A DNA stretch of 64,000 nucleotides from Nitrosarchaeum sp. (lineage in GTDB: Archaea > Thermoproteota > Nitrososphaeria > Nitrososphaerales > Nitrosopumilaceae), in NCBI GenBank assembly GCA_025699025.1, contig JAILWJ010000001.1, positions 630,391 through 694,390 of the forward strand, written 5' to 3'. A program made the position numbers and the translations under genes. Of the stretch, positions 25,292 through 34,144 are shown piece by piece. The notes beneath the pieces are model-generated. The model was given only the letters and a program-made list of their open reading frames with translations. It did not search any database and had not been told where the DNA came from. Numbering within the stretch: the first letter of the stretch is position 1; the number at the start of each line of letters is the position of its first letter.

Positions 25292-26053
25292 ATGCGAATT
25301 AAAGACAAAGTTGCAATCATTACGGGTGCTTCTAGTGATATCGGAAAAGGAGTAGTCAAAAGATTTGTAGAAGAGGGAGCCAGAGTCATACTCATTGCAA
25401 GAAATCTAGAAGGGTTAGAAAAAGTAAGAAAAGAAATAGGAAATGAACAAGCAACCGCATCGATTGCATGTGATTTAACAGACGAATCACAGGTGCAACA
25501 AGCAGTAAATCAAATAATTGACACATATGGGAAAATAGACATCTTGGTGAATAACGCAGGGGCAATAAACGACCCAATACATTTTCATCAAATGCCAGAT
25601 TCAGAGATTAAAAAACTAATTGATGTGAACTTGTTTGGGGTATTTCACATGACAAAAGCAGTGTTAGGAAAAATGTATGATGTGAAAAATGGAACCATTG
25701 TGAACATAGGTTCAATTTCAGGTGAAAGAGCAATACCAAGAGTGCATCTAGCAGCATATTCAGCAACCAAAGCAGCAATTTCAATGTTCACAAGAGCGAT
25801 TGCAGTGGAATATGCAAGAAAAAACATCAGATGTAACTGTGTGAATCCAGGGATAATTAATTCAGGAATGATCAAGCCATATTTGGACGATCCACAAGCA
25901 AGAAAAGTATTGGAAGAAAGGCTACCATTAGCTAGAATTGGAGAGCCATCAGATGTTGCAAATGCAGTGTTGTTTTTGGCATCAGATGAGGCAAACTGGA
26001 TTACAGGAACAATTCTAAATGTAGATGGCGGTAAAACTGCTTCAGAAGGATAA
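25292..26053 (+). CDS. Short-chain dehydrogenase/reductase (3-oxoacyl-ACP reductase-like)
   Basis: A classical SDR of 253 residues. The cofactor loop is [11 protein letters not shown] (Asp where Gly is more usual), then NNAGAIND, the catalytic Ser in [10 protein letters not shown] and the YSATKAA Tyr-Lys pair. The C-terminal [17 protein letters not shown] is the usual end. It resembles FabG-type reductases in length and motifs, but archaea lack type II fatty-acid synthesis, so the substrate may be an acyl-CoA, sugar or steroid-like alcohol. Start ATG at 25292 fits. Confidence 0.87.
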   Translation: MRIKDKVAIITGASSDIGKGVVKRFVEEGARVILIARNLEGLEKVRKEIGNEQATASIACDLTDESQVQQAVNQIIDTYGKIDILVNNAGAINDPIHFHQMPDSEIKKLIDVNLFGVFHMTKAVLGKMYDVKNGTIVNIGSISGERAIPRVHLAAYSATKAAISMFTRAIAVEYARKNIRCNCVNPGIINSGMIKPYLDDPQARKVLEERLPLARIGEPSDVANAVLFLASDEANWITGTILNVDGGKTASEG

Positions 26054-26116
26054 AACACAGTCAAGTTTTGCCAGTCAAGACAACCATAAAGATTCAGAAT
26101 AAGGCTAGCGTAAATG

Positions 26117-26230
26117 TCAAGAATTTTTTTTATTCTTAAGATATGCCCTGTAACTTAACCCTGTAATTCCCATTAGGACACCAGTGACAATAGACCATAT
26201 TACAAAAGATGATACTTCAAGTTCTGCCAC
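26117..26230 (-). CDS. Very small single-helix membrane protein (37 residues)
   Basis: From a GTG at 26230 the minus strand encodes a 37-residue peptide: a short acidic N-terminus (VAELEVS), one membrane helix (FVIWSIVTGVLMGITGL) and a basic tail (SYRAYLKNKKNS) before a TGA. The orientation follows the positive-inside rule. It fills an otherwise empty 277-bp gap between an SDR and a small zinc protein gene. Small one-helix proteins are common in thaumarchaea, but no homologue can be checked here, and the GTG lacks a clear SD. Confidence 0.4.
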   Translation of the reverse strand: MAELEVSSFVIWSIVTGVLMGITGLSYRAYLKNKKNS

Positions 26231-26330
26231 ATCAAAATATTACAAAATAGGGCATCTAAAGTTTCGGTTTAAGCAAATACCATTCAAACATATCTGAAAC
26301 ATCTAAATAGATTCACCACTGAGAAAATTT

Positions 26331-26540
26331 ATGCCCGAAAGTTCATGTCCAGAATGTGGTAAACGATTATTTCATGAAAATGAAGATACCCTAAAAGTTC
26401 AAGAAACAGTTCATTCCAAATTCTGCAGAAAAAAGATGGGTGAAACACATAGTTACATGCACAGAGATCCTGGCCATATGAATACATTTGATCCAGAAAG
26501 AGAAAACGATTCCACAGGAACGCCAATTCTAAAGAAATAG
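26331..26540 (+). CDS. Small zinc-binding-type protein (69 residues)
   Basis: The protein begins MPESSCPECGKRLFHENED, with a CxxC knuckle at residues 6-9, and continues through EETVHSKFCRKKMGETHSYM-like sequence (His/Cys-rich) to a polar C-terminus. His and Cys residues after the knuckle could complete a zinc site. There is no membrane segment. It stands upstream of the geranylgeranyl reductase gene on the same strand by 46 bp. Function is unknown. Confidence 0.55.
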   Translation: MPESSCPECGKRLFHENEDTLKVQETVHSKFCRKKMGETHSYMHRDPGHMNTFDPERENDSTGTPILKK

Positions 26541-26586
26541 AGTAAAACACTCAAAATTATATCCAAGCTTTCAGAAACTAAGTAAA

Positions 26587-27801
26587 TTGACACAGAGATT
26601 TGAGTACGACGTAGTTGTTGTCGGTGGAGGCCCAGCAGGATCCTCTGCTGCGTATGAGGCTGCAAAAAATGGAGCCAAGGTAGTACTTTTAGAAAAAGAG
26701 GAAACAATTGCTGAAACGGTTAGAACAAGCGGAGTCACATGGATTCAAAACATCAAGGAATTCGGGATTCCAGATGACTGTTTTAATCCCATAAGGAATT
26801 TCTCATTTTGTTCTCCAAATAACGAGGTTACAATCTCAGATACAGTTCCAAGAGCAGCAGTACTGGATGTAAGAAAGACATACAGATGGTTAGCAGAACA
26901 AGCAAAAAACCAAGGGGCAGATGTTTTTACTAAAACTAACATCAATAATGTCATAAAAAATGACGACGGGGACATAATAGGGGTGAGTGGGACAAATACT
27001 CAAGGACATGTGGAATTTTTTGGAAAGGTAATCATTGATGCAAGCGGGTTTGCATCCATAGTGGGTAAAGCAATGAATTTGGTTTCACAGTGGAAGAGAT
27101 TTGGAGCAGGTGCAGAATATGAAGTCGAAGCAGAAAACATAGACAAGGATACATGGTGGTTAATGGTAGGACAAGAGTATTCACCTGCAGGATATGCATG
27201 GATATTTCCAGTTTCAGAAAAAACGGTGAGAATAGGAGTAGGTGTGGGAAAGCCAGAGTCCCAGATAGATCCAACAGAAAGACTCAAGGAGTTAATAGAG
27301 AGAAAAACAGGTCCAATCAAAAAATTGGGAAAGATCACACCCATTGAATTTCATTATGGTCTAATTCCAAATGATGGGTTATCAAGAAAAACAGTGTTTG
27401 ATAATCTAATTCTTGTAGGAGATTCTGCAGGACAAGCAAATCCATTAGTGTTAGAAGGAATACGTTACGCAATAAAATTTGGAAGAGAGGCAGGAAAAGT
27501 AGCATCAAATGCAATCAAAAATGGAACGACTGATGAAAAATTTTTAGAGCCATATGAAGAATATTGGAGAAAAGACATACAATCAAAAATAAATGCTGCA
27601 AGCAAAGTCCAAAATAGATGGATAGGATTGTCAGATAAAGAATGGGATAAAGAGTTAGACATCATAAAAGAATTGAGACCCGAAGAATTCCTAGATTTCA
27701 TAAAGGCAGATTTCGGGCTAACAAGTATGGTAAAACTAGCAACACATCACCCAAAACTAATAGTAAGACAACTATTCAATTTGATAAAAGGGGCAACCTA
27801 G
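26587..27801 (+). CDS. Geranylgeranyl reductase-family flavoprotein (archaeal lipid saturation)
   Basis: This 404-residue FAD enzyme has the nucleotide-binding motif VVVVGGGPAGSSAAYEAA near the N-terminus, the middle motif VIIDASGFASIVG, substrate segments including YAWIFPVSEKTVRIGVG, and the second FAD motif NLILVGDSAGQANPLVLEGI. Geranylgeranyl reductases saturate isoprenoid chains of archaeal membrane lipids. The reductant is often a ferredoxin or F420H2, and F420 genes are present in this window. The gene starts with TTG at 26587. It is membrane-associated rather than membrane-spanning. Confidence 0.88.
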   Translation: MTQRFEYDVVVVGGGPAGSSAAYEAAKNGAKVVLLEKEETIAETVRTSGVTWIQNIKEFGIPDDCFNPIRNFSFCSPNNEVTISDTVPRAAVLDVRKTYRWLAEQAKNQGADVFTKTNINNVIKNDDGDIIGVSGTNTQGHVEFFGKVIIDASGFASIVGKAMNLVSQWKRFGAGAEYEVEAENIDKDTWWLMVGQEYSPAGYAWIFPVSEKTVRIGVGVGKPESQIDPTERLKELIERKTGPIKKLGKITPIEFHYGLIPNDGLSRKTVFDNLILVGDSAGQANPLVLEGIRYAIKFGREAGKVASNAIKNGTTDEKFLEPYEEYWRKDIQSKINAASKVQNRWIGLSDKEWDKELDIIKELRPEEFLDFIKADFGLTSMVKLATHHPKLIVRQLFNLIKGAT

Positions 27802-27819
27802 TAGCAATCTAGCAAAGTT

Positions 27820-28020
27820 TCAAGCCAATGCAACATTGTCTAGCACGGCATATTCAATGCCAACACGAAGTTCAGCATCATACATACAAAGAGTATGAAA
27901 TTGAGGAATAGTTTTTTCATCGCAGAGATTGCAGATGAACCTATTGATTTGATTACATATAGTGCATTTAGAATAAGTTATCAAATAGCCGCCACATTTT
28001 CGACATGATTCATCAGGCAA
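27820..28020 (-). CDS. Small cysteine-rich zinc-ribbon-type protein
   Basis: A 66-residue protein with three CxxC pairs: SCRKCGGYL, KCTICNQIN and ICNLCDEK, followed by an extra His/Cys (FHTLCMYD). This can build two zinc sites, as in tiny ribbon proteins. The start is taken as TTG at 28020. It converges on the geranylgeranyl reductase gene with 18 bp between the ends. Function unknown. Confidence 0.6.
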   Translation of the reverse strand: MPDESCRKCGGYLITYSKCTICNQINRFICNLCDEKTIPQFHTLCMYDAELRVGIEYAVLDNVALA

Positions 28021-28131
28021 TTTCTTTTCAATACATCAATGAAAATTTTGCATATAAACAACACGTATGACTTGTTCACATCAAAGATCAGTAAGCCAAA
28101 GATTATAATTTAAAAATAACCAATTTTCCTG

Positions 28132-28773
28132 ATGGACGAAATTAGAAAAACTTTTGATGAATGGGCGGAAAATGGAAGGGCCGAATTAATGGAAAAGGAG
28201 CATGGAAAAAATGTAATAAAATTTCTAAGAACAATATCGTTTGAAAAACCATTTACATTTTTGGATGTTGGATGTGGTAATGGATGGGTAGTCAGGAGAA
28301 TTGCACAGGAAAAATTATGTAAAAAAGTCATAGGCATAGATAAAAGTAAAAAAATGATCAATCAAGCAAATAAAATGAAAAAATCTAAAAAAGAAAAATT
28401 TGTAAACGAAGATATTCAATCATGGAAATACAAGGGAAAATTTGATTATATTTTCTCAATGGAGTCATTATATTATGTTGATTCAATTGACGAGTCATTA
28501 AAAGCAATTTTTCAGATGCTAAAACCAGGAGGCCAGTTTTTTTGTGGAACCGATTATTATGCAGATAATAGATACACTGCAAAGTGGGCAAAGATCATGA
28601 AAATACAAATGCATTTACATTCAAAAAAAGAATGGAAAGAATTTTTTAATAGGGCGGGATTTAAAACGAAAACTAAACAAATCAAAGATCCAAAAGGAAA
28701 TAAAAAATGGAAGCGGGAATTTGGAACCATGTTTATCATTGGTCAAAAACCAGAAAGGCAATATTCAAATTAA
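28132..28773 (+). CDS. Class I SAM-dependent methyltransferase
   Basis: A 213-residue methyltransferase. The AdoMet motif I is FLDVGCGNGWVVRRIAQE, followed by GIDKSKKMINQA (acidic residue binding ribose), EDIQSW, and SMESLYYVDSIDE and MLKPGGQFFCG. The N-terminal helical cap and basic C-terminus (KKWKREFGTMF) resemble small-molecule methyltransferases of the UbiE/Bud23 size class. The RNase P RNA gene begins 18 bp after its stop on the same strand. Substrate unknown. Confidence 0.85.
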   Translation: MDEIRKTFDEWAENGRAELMEKEHGKNVIKFLRTISFEKPFTFLDVGCGNGWVVRRIAQEKLCKKVIGIDKSKKMINQANKMKKSKKEKFVNEDIQSWKYKGKFDYIFSMESLYYVDSIDESLKAIFQMLKPGGQFFCGTDYYADNRYTAKWAKIMKIQMHLHSKKEWKEFFNRAGFKTKTKQIKDPKGNKKWKREFGTMFIIGQKPERQYSN

Positions 28774-28790
28774 ATCAAATTCACCAATAA

Positions 28791-29076
28791 TTGTGTGAGC
28801 TGGAGCACGAAATGCTGCTACGGCAGAGGAAACTCCTCCCTCCATGCAGGAAATATGATCCGGAGATGGATAACCAGAGATGGTTGGCAACGGAACAGAA
28901 AAAATCCAACCTGGCGTACAATGATGGAAAAACCTGAGATTTCCAGAGAAGGAATGAAAAAGCCGCCCCATATGGAGCAAAGCCAAACAGAACTATACGA
29001 TCCTGCACCAAGTTCAGGTAGGCTGCAAAGCGTAATATCGTGAAAACAGAAGGAGGGTTACTCCCAGCACACACAA
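28791..29076 (+). ncRNA. rnpB: RNase P RNA, archaeal type
   Basis: This non-coding gene explains a 320-bp gap. Terminal helix P1 is visible: 28791-28797 (ttgtgtg) pairs with 29070-29076 (cacacaa), and 28799-28803 (gctgg) pairs with 29064-29068 (ccagc). Universal RNase P elements are present in order: GCAGAGGAAACTCC at about 28823-28836, GGATAACC near 28870, GGAACAGAAA near 28891, GGAGCAAAGCC near 28975, and the CR-V-like AAAACAGAAGG followed by GGGTTACTCC at 29043-29062. The order and wording match archaeal type A RNAs such as that of Methanothermobacter. Open frames drawn through it on either strand (for example 28781-29074 minus) are accidental. The RNA matures tRNA 5' ends with protein subunits encoded elsewhere. 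Confidence 0.93.
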
Positions 29077-29094
29077 ATTTTCAGAAATGAATCA

Positions 29095-30459
29095 TTAACG
29101 CATGGAACTAGTATGTTCCTTACAAATTTCTGCACTACACGTACATGTTCCATCGCAAAGACAGGAACCTTGCATCTCACAATCACATTCTGAACCCATT
29201 TCGGCAGAAGATGCGCATCCGCATGCGGCTTCATCTCTGCTAGTCACGGAAGGAGTATTGAGTTGCTCTTTAGGAGCACTTTCCTCATAAACACTACGAG
29301 TTTGAGCATAATCAGAATCGTCTCTAAGTTGGGCTTCGCCTCTGTTTGTTTGATAACCACCAGCAGAAGCACTTGTTTGATATCCAACCAATCTACTTGG
29401 ATCAATTCCCTGTTGTCCTACTTTCTCATTTTTAAGAGATCTGTTACTGAAGATGAAGAATGCAATACCGCCAATTGCTGCCAATCCTGCCATCCCATAC
29501 ACAATCATAATTGGAAATTCGCCAGTGGATGTAGTTGCATATCCCTCAGGTGGTTTTGGAGTAACTCCTGCAATTTCAACACCATCCAGAATATCTAATG
29601 CACCAAATCCAATTGCGTACAAGTTTCCTTGATCAGCTGATTGAACAGTTCTAACTACATATCTTTGGTCAGAATTTATTTCGGCAGTGAAGACTCGCTC
29701 TACTTGTCTACCTTCTCTCAAGCTACTTTCACCCATAGTCCAACTAGACACAACAAAGCCAGAGATCTGTTCATTTAAGCCAAATGTTCCTGCATCCACA
29801 TTGATACCAGTAGGATCAAACAAGAAATGCCAGTTTGTTAATTTTTGTTCCAAGATAAAGTCTGCATCAATCATATTTTTGCTTAAAATGTTTTCAGCTT
29901 CAGTTCCCTTAACAACATTGTAAAGGATAGGTTCTTCTACCTGTAACATGTTGATAGGATGGTTGATATCTACACCGTCAATTACGATCTCAGCGTTGGT
30001 TGAAAGACCACGCCATCCTAAGTCAACTAAGGTTCTAACTTGATCTTTTGTAATAACATAATCAGTTAAAGTTCCTTCAATAATGATTTTGTAATCAATG
30101 GAGGTATTGAGATTTCTGCCCTTAAGATGAATATCATACAACACATTAAGATCAGAGATTCTTGCCTGACTTCCATCATCAGCAATATTTTCATTCAGTC
30201 GATTCATTAGATTTTGGACGCCAGGATTTGAAGAATCTGCCGTGCCGCTAATAGTCCAAGTTTTATCATGTAGTTCATCAAATAACTGACCGCCGTTTGG
30301 ATATTCAATAAAGATGGTTTTCTGATAATTCATTTTAAACGGCGATGAATCATCGTTAGGATTAATTCTAGCATCTAATTGGGCAGCCCATATAGCAGGT
30401 GCAGAGCTAAATACAATCAAGCCTGCAACCAATACTGTCAATAGAACAGCCCTAGACAC
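29095..30459 (-). CDS. Secreted/anchored protein with CxC-rich cytoplasmic tail
   Basis: A 454-residue protein. An N-terminal signal peptide (AVLLTVLVAGLIVFSSAPAI) is followed by an extracellular beta-rich domain of about 290 residues, a linker (PKPPEGYATTSTGEFP), one transmembrane helix (about 318-340) and a cytoplasmic tail of about 110 residues. The last 40 residues carry nine cysteines, mostly as CxC pairs (CGC, CDC, CLC, CTC) in a metallothionein-like pattern. This makes a membrane protein with a soft-metal or disulfide-prone inner tail. The start is GTG at 30459. I do not recognise the extracellular domain. It faces the RNase P gene at its 3' end and is divergent from cofD. Confidence 0.75.
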   Translation of the reverse strand: MSRAVLLTVLVAGLIVFSSAPAIWAAQLDARINPNDDSSPFKMNYQKTIFIEYPNGGQLFDELHDKTWTISGTADSSNPGVQNLMNRLNENIADDGSQARISDLNVLYDIHLKGRNLNTSIDYKIIIEGTLTDYVITKDQVRTLVDLGWRGLSTNAEIVIDGVDINHPINMLQVEEPILYNVVKGTEAENILSKNMIDADFILEQKLTNWHFLFDPTGINVDAGTFGLNEQISGFVVSSWTMGESSLREGRQVERVFTAEINSDQRYVVRTVQSADQGNLYAIGFGALDILDGVEIAGVTPKPPEGYATTSTGEFPIMIVYGMAGLAAIGGIAFFIFSNRSLKNEKVGQQGIDPSRLVGYQTSASAGGYQTNRGEAQLRDDSDYAQTRSVYEESAPKEQLNTPSVTSRDEAACGCASSAEMGSECDCEMQGSCLCDGTCTCSAEICKEHTSSMR

Positions 30460-30581
30460 GAATAAAATCCCAAATTTTAAAGTAATAAACTTATCCTGTG
30501 AACCGAAAATCAGATCGATTGTTTTTGAAAAAGTAATATGTAGTGAATCATCCAGACTAGACAGTTCTAGAGGAAAATGAT

Positions 30582-31502
30582 ATGATAACAGTACTAGCAG
30601 GAGGAACAGGTTCCGTGAAATTAGTTAGGGGGCTAGTAGCACAAGAGTCCAAAGTAAATGTAATTAGCAATGTAGGGGACAACTACTGGCTTTATGGGCT
30701 GTATGTTTGTCCAGACATAGATACCATTGTTTATGGCCTTGCAGATTTGCTTGATCAAGAAAGAGGTTGGGGAATCAAAAAAGATACTTTCAATTTTCTA
30801 AGACAGATGGAAGTTTTTGGAGAAGAAACATGGTTTAGGGTAGGAGACAGGGATGCAGCAACCCATTTGATTAGAACAAACATGTTGAAGAATGGTAAAA
30901 ATTTAAGCGATATTACGAAATGGATGTGTGAAAAATTTGCAGTCAGTGCAAACATTATTCCAGTAACAGATAACAGCGTAGAAACAAGAATAACCACAGA
31001 TAAAGGAGAATTACATCTTCAAGAATTTTGGGTAAAGCATAGAGGAAAAGATCCTGTTGAAGGAATTCAATATATTGGAGCAGACAAAGCGCGTCCAAAT
31101 CCAGAGGCAGTAAATGCGATTCATGATGCAGATATGGTGATTCTGGCTCCAGGAAATCCACTAACATCAATTGGCCCAATGTTACAAATTAAAGGAATCA
31201 GAAAAGAATTGTCCAAAATCAAGAAAAGAGTTGTCGCAGTTAGTCCATTAATAGGGGACAAAGCGATTACAGGCCCTGCTGCAAAATACATGGAGGCTGC
31301 AGGAATTGAAACGAATGCATATGGGCTTGCAAAAATGTATTCAGATGTTTGCTCAAACATAATAATAGATTCAAAAGACAGATTATTGGCAAAGAAAATC
31401 CAAAATTTGGACATGAAAGTTTTTGATACAAAAATTACCATGAAAAACAAGATAGCTGAAGACGCATTAGCTAATTTTATTTTAAAACAAGTACACGTAT
31501 AA
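30582..31502 (+). CDS. cofD: 2-phospho-L-lactate transferase (F420 biosynthesis)
   Basis: CofD transfers the phospholactyl (or phosphoenolpyruvyl) group from its GDP-activated form to FO, giving F420-0. The 306 residues have the family N-terminus ITVLAGGTGSVKLVRGL, then VISNVGDNYWLYGLYVCPDI, DRDAATHLIRT, VETRITTDKGELHLQEFWV and ILAPGNPLTSIGPML. An SD-like GAGG at 30570-30573 lies 8 bp upstream of the ATG at 30582. cofC follows with 1 bp spacing, an operon arrangement. Confidence 0.95.
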   Translation: MITVLAGGTGSVKLVRGLVAQESKVNVISNVGDNYWLYGLYVCPDIDTIVYGLADLLDQERGWGIKKDTFNFLRQMEVFGEETWFRVGDRDAATHLIRTNMLKNGKNLSDITKWMCEKFAVSANIIPVTDNSVETRITTDKGELHLQEFWVKHRGKDPVEGIQYIGADKARPNPEAVNAIHDADMVILAPGNPLTSIGPMLQIKGIRKELSKIKKRVVAVSPLIGDKAITGPAAKYMEAAGIETNAYGLAKMYSDVCSNIIIDSKDRLLAKKIQNLDMKVFDTKITMKNKIAEDALANFILKQVHV

Positions 31503-31503
31503 T

Positions 31504-32142
31504 TTGAAAATTGCAGCAATTGTTCCTGTAAAGACTTTTTCAGAAGCAAAAACACGGCTAGAGTTACCAACAAAGCAAAAAGAAGAATTATGTAAGATTA
31601 TGTTAGAAGAGATCTTGCATACACTTTCAATTTCCCCTCAGATTCAAAAAGTGATCATTGTTACAAAAGAGCAAAAAGCTCTGGAGATTGCTAAGCAGTT
31701 TGACGTAATTTCAATAATAGATGAAGATGAAGAAAGTGTCAATAGTGCGGTAGCATTAGCAGACAAATACCTGCTAGAAAACGGTTTTGATGCATCAATT
31801 GTTTTCCCACAAGATATACCATACATTAAAACTCAAGATATTGATTTCATATTAAATTACAAAATCCCACCAAATTTTGTCATTGTAGTTCCATCAAGAA
31901 GATTTGATGGAACCAATGCATTAGTAAGAATGCCAGTGAATTTGATGAGAACACATTATGACGAGGATAGTTACAAGATTCACATGAACACAGCCAAAGA
32001 ATTCACCAGAAATGTTGCATTAGTTTTTGCAAAAAGGATAATGTGGGATATAGATAACAAAGAAGATTTGGAATTTCTTTTAGAGCAGAATGAAAAACCG
32101 AATGTCGCTCAAAAAATCAGAGATGTTTTGAATTCAAAATAA
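31504..32142 (+). CDS. cofC: 2-phospho-L-lactate guanylyltransferase
   Basis: CofC activates 2-phospho-L-lactate (or phosphoenolpyruvate) with GTP for CofD. The 212-residue protein starts at a TTG with KIAAIVPVKTFSEAKTRLEL, the nucleotidyltransferase P-loop-like segment KTRL, followed by VIIVTKEQKALEIA, NSAVALADKYL and IVFPQDIPYI, and WDIDNKEDLEFLLEQ near the end. Its 3' neighbour TFB is an independent unit. Only 1 bp separates it from cofD, so they are co-transcribed. Confidence 0.92.
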   Translation: MKIAAIVPVKTFSEAKTRLELPTKQKEELCKIMLEEILHTLSISPQIQKVIIVTKEQKALEIAKQFDVISIIDEDEESVNSAVALADKYLLENGFDASIVFPQDIPYIKTQDIDFILNYKIPPNFVIVVPSRRFDGTNALVRMPVNLMRTHYDEDSYKIHMNTAKEFTRNVALVFAKRIMWDIDNKEDLEFLLEQNEKPNVAQKIRDVLNSK

Positions 32143-32250
32143 CATATTTCCAAGAAAAGAGGCATTATTCCATCAAGATCGGCAACAGACTTATAAGAAA
32201 TGAATTAGCAATGGTTAAATATTATCATAAAAAGTTTGTGAGGTTCAAAG

Positions 32251-33159
32251 ATGGTTAAAAGTGTAAATCCAAAAGACAGATGTCCAAGATGCGGCCAAGG
32301 AGCCATGGTGACAGATGCAAACACTGGAGAAAACTTCTGTGGAAAATGTGGATTTGTAATTACAGATAAAGTCGAAGAATCAGGACCAGAATGGAGATCA
32401 TTTTCTAATGAGGGAGAAAACAAGAGTAGAGCAGGAGTTCCCACATCATTAGCAATGCACGATATGGGACTTGCAACTGTCATCAATCCTCAAAATAGAG
32501 ATGCGACAGGAAAACCACTTACGGCATCAATGAAGAGTACAATTGAAAGATTAAGAACATGGGACAGCAGAAGTCAAGTTCACGAACCTGTTGATCGAAA
32601 CTTTAGACAGGCATTTAGTGAACTAGACAGACTGAAAGACAAGTTAGCAGTAGGTGACGCAGTAATTGAAAAGGCAGCCTACATTTACAGAAAAGCATTA
32701 GAAAAAGGACTTGTACGAGGACGTTCAATATCTGCACTTATTGCGTCTGCGTTGTATGCTGCATGCAGAGACACTGAAACTCCAAGAACGTTAAAAGACA
32801 TAGGACAAGCAAGTAACATTAAACGCAAAGATATTGCAAGATGCTATAGGTTATTGTTAAGAGAACTTAATTTGAAAATGCCGGTGGTAGATCCAATAAA
32901 ATGTATTTCACGCATTGCAAGTAAAGCAGGATTGTCAGAAAAAACAAAAAGAAAGGCAACAAAGATATTGCAAACTGCAGAAGAAAATAAAATTTCTGCA
33001 GGAAAAGATCCTATGGGGTTGGCTGCAGCGGCTCTTTATGTAGCATGTGTGACAAATGGTGAAAACAAAACTCAGCGAGATGTTGCAGAGGCAGCAGGAG
33101 TAACTGAGGTTACAATCAGAAACAGGTACAAAGGCCTCAAAGTCGCACTAAATCTCTAA
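32251..33159 (+). CDS. tfb: Transcription initiation factor IIB (TFB)
   Basis: TFB bridges TBP-bound promoters and RNA polymerase. The 302 residues include the N-terminal zinc ribbon (DRCPRCGQG ... FCGKCG), the B-finger/linker region EWRSFSNEGENKSRAG, and two cyclin repeats (from about 110 and 205) ending AGVTEVTIRNRYKGLK, the helix-turn-helix that reads the BRE. Thaumarchaea carry several TFB paralogues; only this one is in view. The leader has an SD-like GAGGT at 32240-32244 and a TATA-like TTAAATATT near 32215-32223. TBP is encoded at 47 kb. Confidence 0.96.
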   Translation: MVKSVNPKDRCPRCGQGAMVTDANTGENFCGKCGFVITDKVEESGPEWRSFSNEGENKSRAGVPTSLAMHDMGLATVINPQNRDATGKPLTASMKSTIERLRTWDSRSQVHEPVDRNFRQAFSELDRLKDKLAVGDAVIEKAAYIYRKALEKGLVRGRSISALIASALYAACRDTETPRTLKDIGQASNIKRKDIARCYRLLLRELNLKMPVVDPIKCISRIASKAGLSEKTKRKATKILQTAEENKISAGKDPMGLAAAALYVACVTNGENKTQRDVAEAAGVTEVTIRNRYKGLKVALNL

Positions 33160-34137
33160 TTTAGGATTTTTTTTAGAAGTCAGATAATTTAGAATTAGCA
33201 TAAATGCTGAAATGACACCCGAAATCAAAAATAAAATTTCCATCGTATTTAGCAATGGATGATAAAATGCAGCATCCAAACTAATTTCATTTATTTGGGA
33301 AACAAAATTGGCATAAGAGAAAATAAAATAGTTTGTTCCCCAATGTACAAGAATTGCAGATAATAATCCAAATCTAACATATAGCCAGCCGAGTATAATT
33401 CCACTAACAGATGCCTGTGCAAATTTTCCTTCACTCCAAGGTTCACCAGTAGCAATATGTGCAAATCCAAAGATCATAGCAACTAGTACAATCAGAGATA
33501 TAGCTTTTTTTGAATCGTAAATATGTAGATGTCTGCTAGGATTCCAAAGAGAACCAAACAGATGAGGTATGGAAAATTTATGAGAATACATCATAAAAAC
33601 AGGGACTCCAATTAACAATGCCCTAAATCCAATCTCTTCGATTAAAGGTGCCAAAGTCACATAAAAGAATTGTATTAAATCATTATCTGTTGGAGGAGGT
33701 AATGTCGGGATCCCAAACCCCTCTTGAGTAAAAGTAACGATTGCAGACACAAGAATCAAAATAGAAAACCAAGTTGTAATTGAAACTAAATAATTTGACT
33801 GAAATGAAATTTTTCCATTAGAAAGTATAGGGGATAAAGTTTGGAAAAAGGTTGTGCGAGGCCCAAAAATAGCAATTGTAAAAATAATTACATATACAAT
33901 CCACAGTACGGTGAATGCATCACCCAACGTCACATCAAAATGAAAGGAATGAGGCACATTATCAAAAAGATCGAGTTCATACAAAGGATATTCAAAATTA
34001 ATATCACCGCCTATGCCACTATTAAAAACAACAAACATACCAATTGGAAACGATAACAACATCAATCCAAATATCACAGACAAGAGTGCAGAATGTGGAA
34101 TTCCAATACTGCGAAGAAATTTGTTTGATTCTTGCAA
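33148..34137 (-). CDS. CPBP (CAAX/Rce1-like) intramembrane metalloprotease
   Basis: A 329-residue polytopic membrane protein with about eight helices. The CPBP/Rce1 motifs are visible: the glutamate pair in LIEEIGFRALLIG, the second motif FGFAHIATGEP, and the third near HWGTNYFIF. Members cleave C-terminal prenylated or other membrane-near peptides, or act as bacteriocin-immunity-like proteins. The start is TTG at 34137. Its 3' end overlaps tfb by 12 bp. The substrate is unknown. Confidence 0.88.
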   Translation of the reverse strand: MQESNKFLRSIGIPHSALLSVIFGLMLLSFPIGMFVVFNSGIGGDINFEYPLYELDLFDNVPHSFHFDVTLGDAFTVLWIVYVIIFTIAIFGPRTTFFQTLSPILSNGKISFQSNYLVSITTWFSILILVSAIVTFTQEGFGIPTLPPPTDNDLIQFFYVTLAPLIEEIGFRALLIGVPVFMMYSHKFSIPHLFGSLWNPSRHLHIYDSKKAISLIVLVAMIFGFAHIATGEPWSEGKFAQASVSGIILGWLYVRFGLLSAILVHWGTNYFIFSYANFVSQINEISLDAAFYHPLLNTMEILFLISGVISAFMLILNYLTSKKNPKLEI

Positions 34138-34144
34138 TTTTGGT

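Noticed and set aside
28781-29074. Long minus-strand and plus-strand frames through the RNase P RNA
   Set aside because: The stretch folds as an archaeal RNase P RNA with conserved elements in order; the frames have no protein-like features and disagree with one another.
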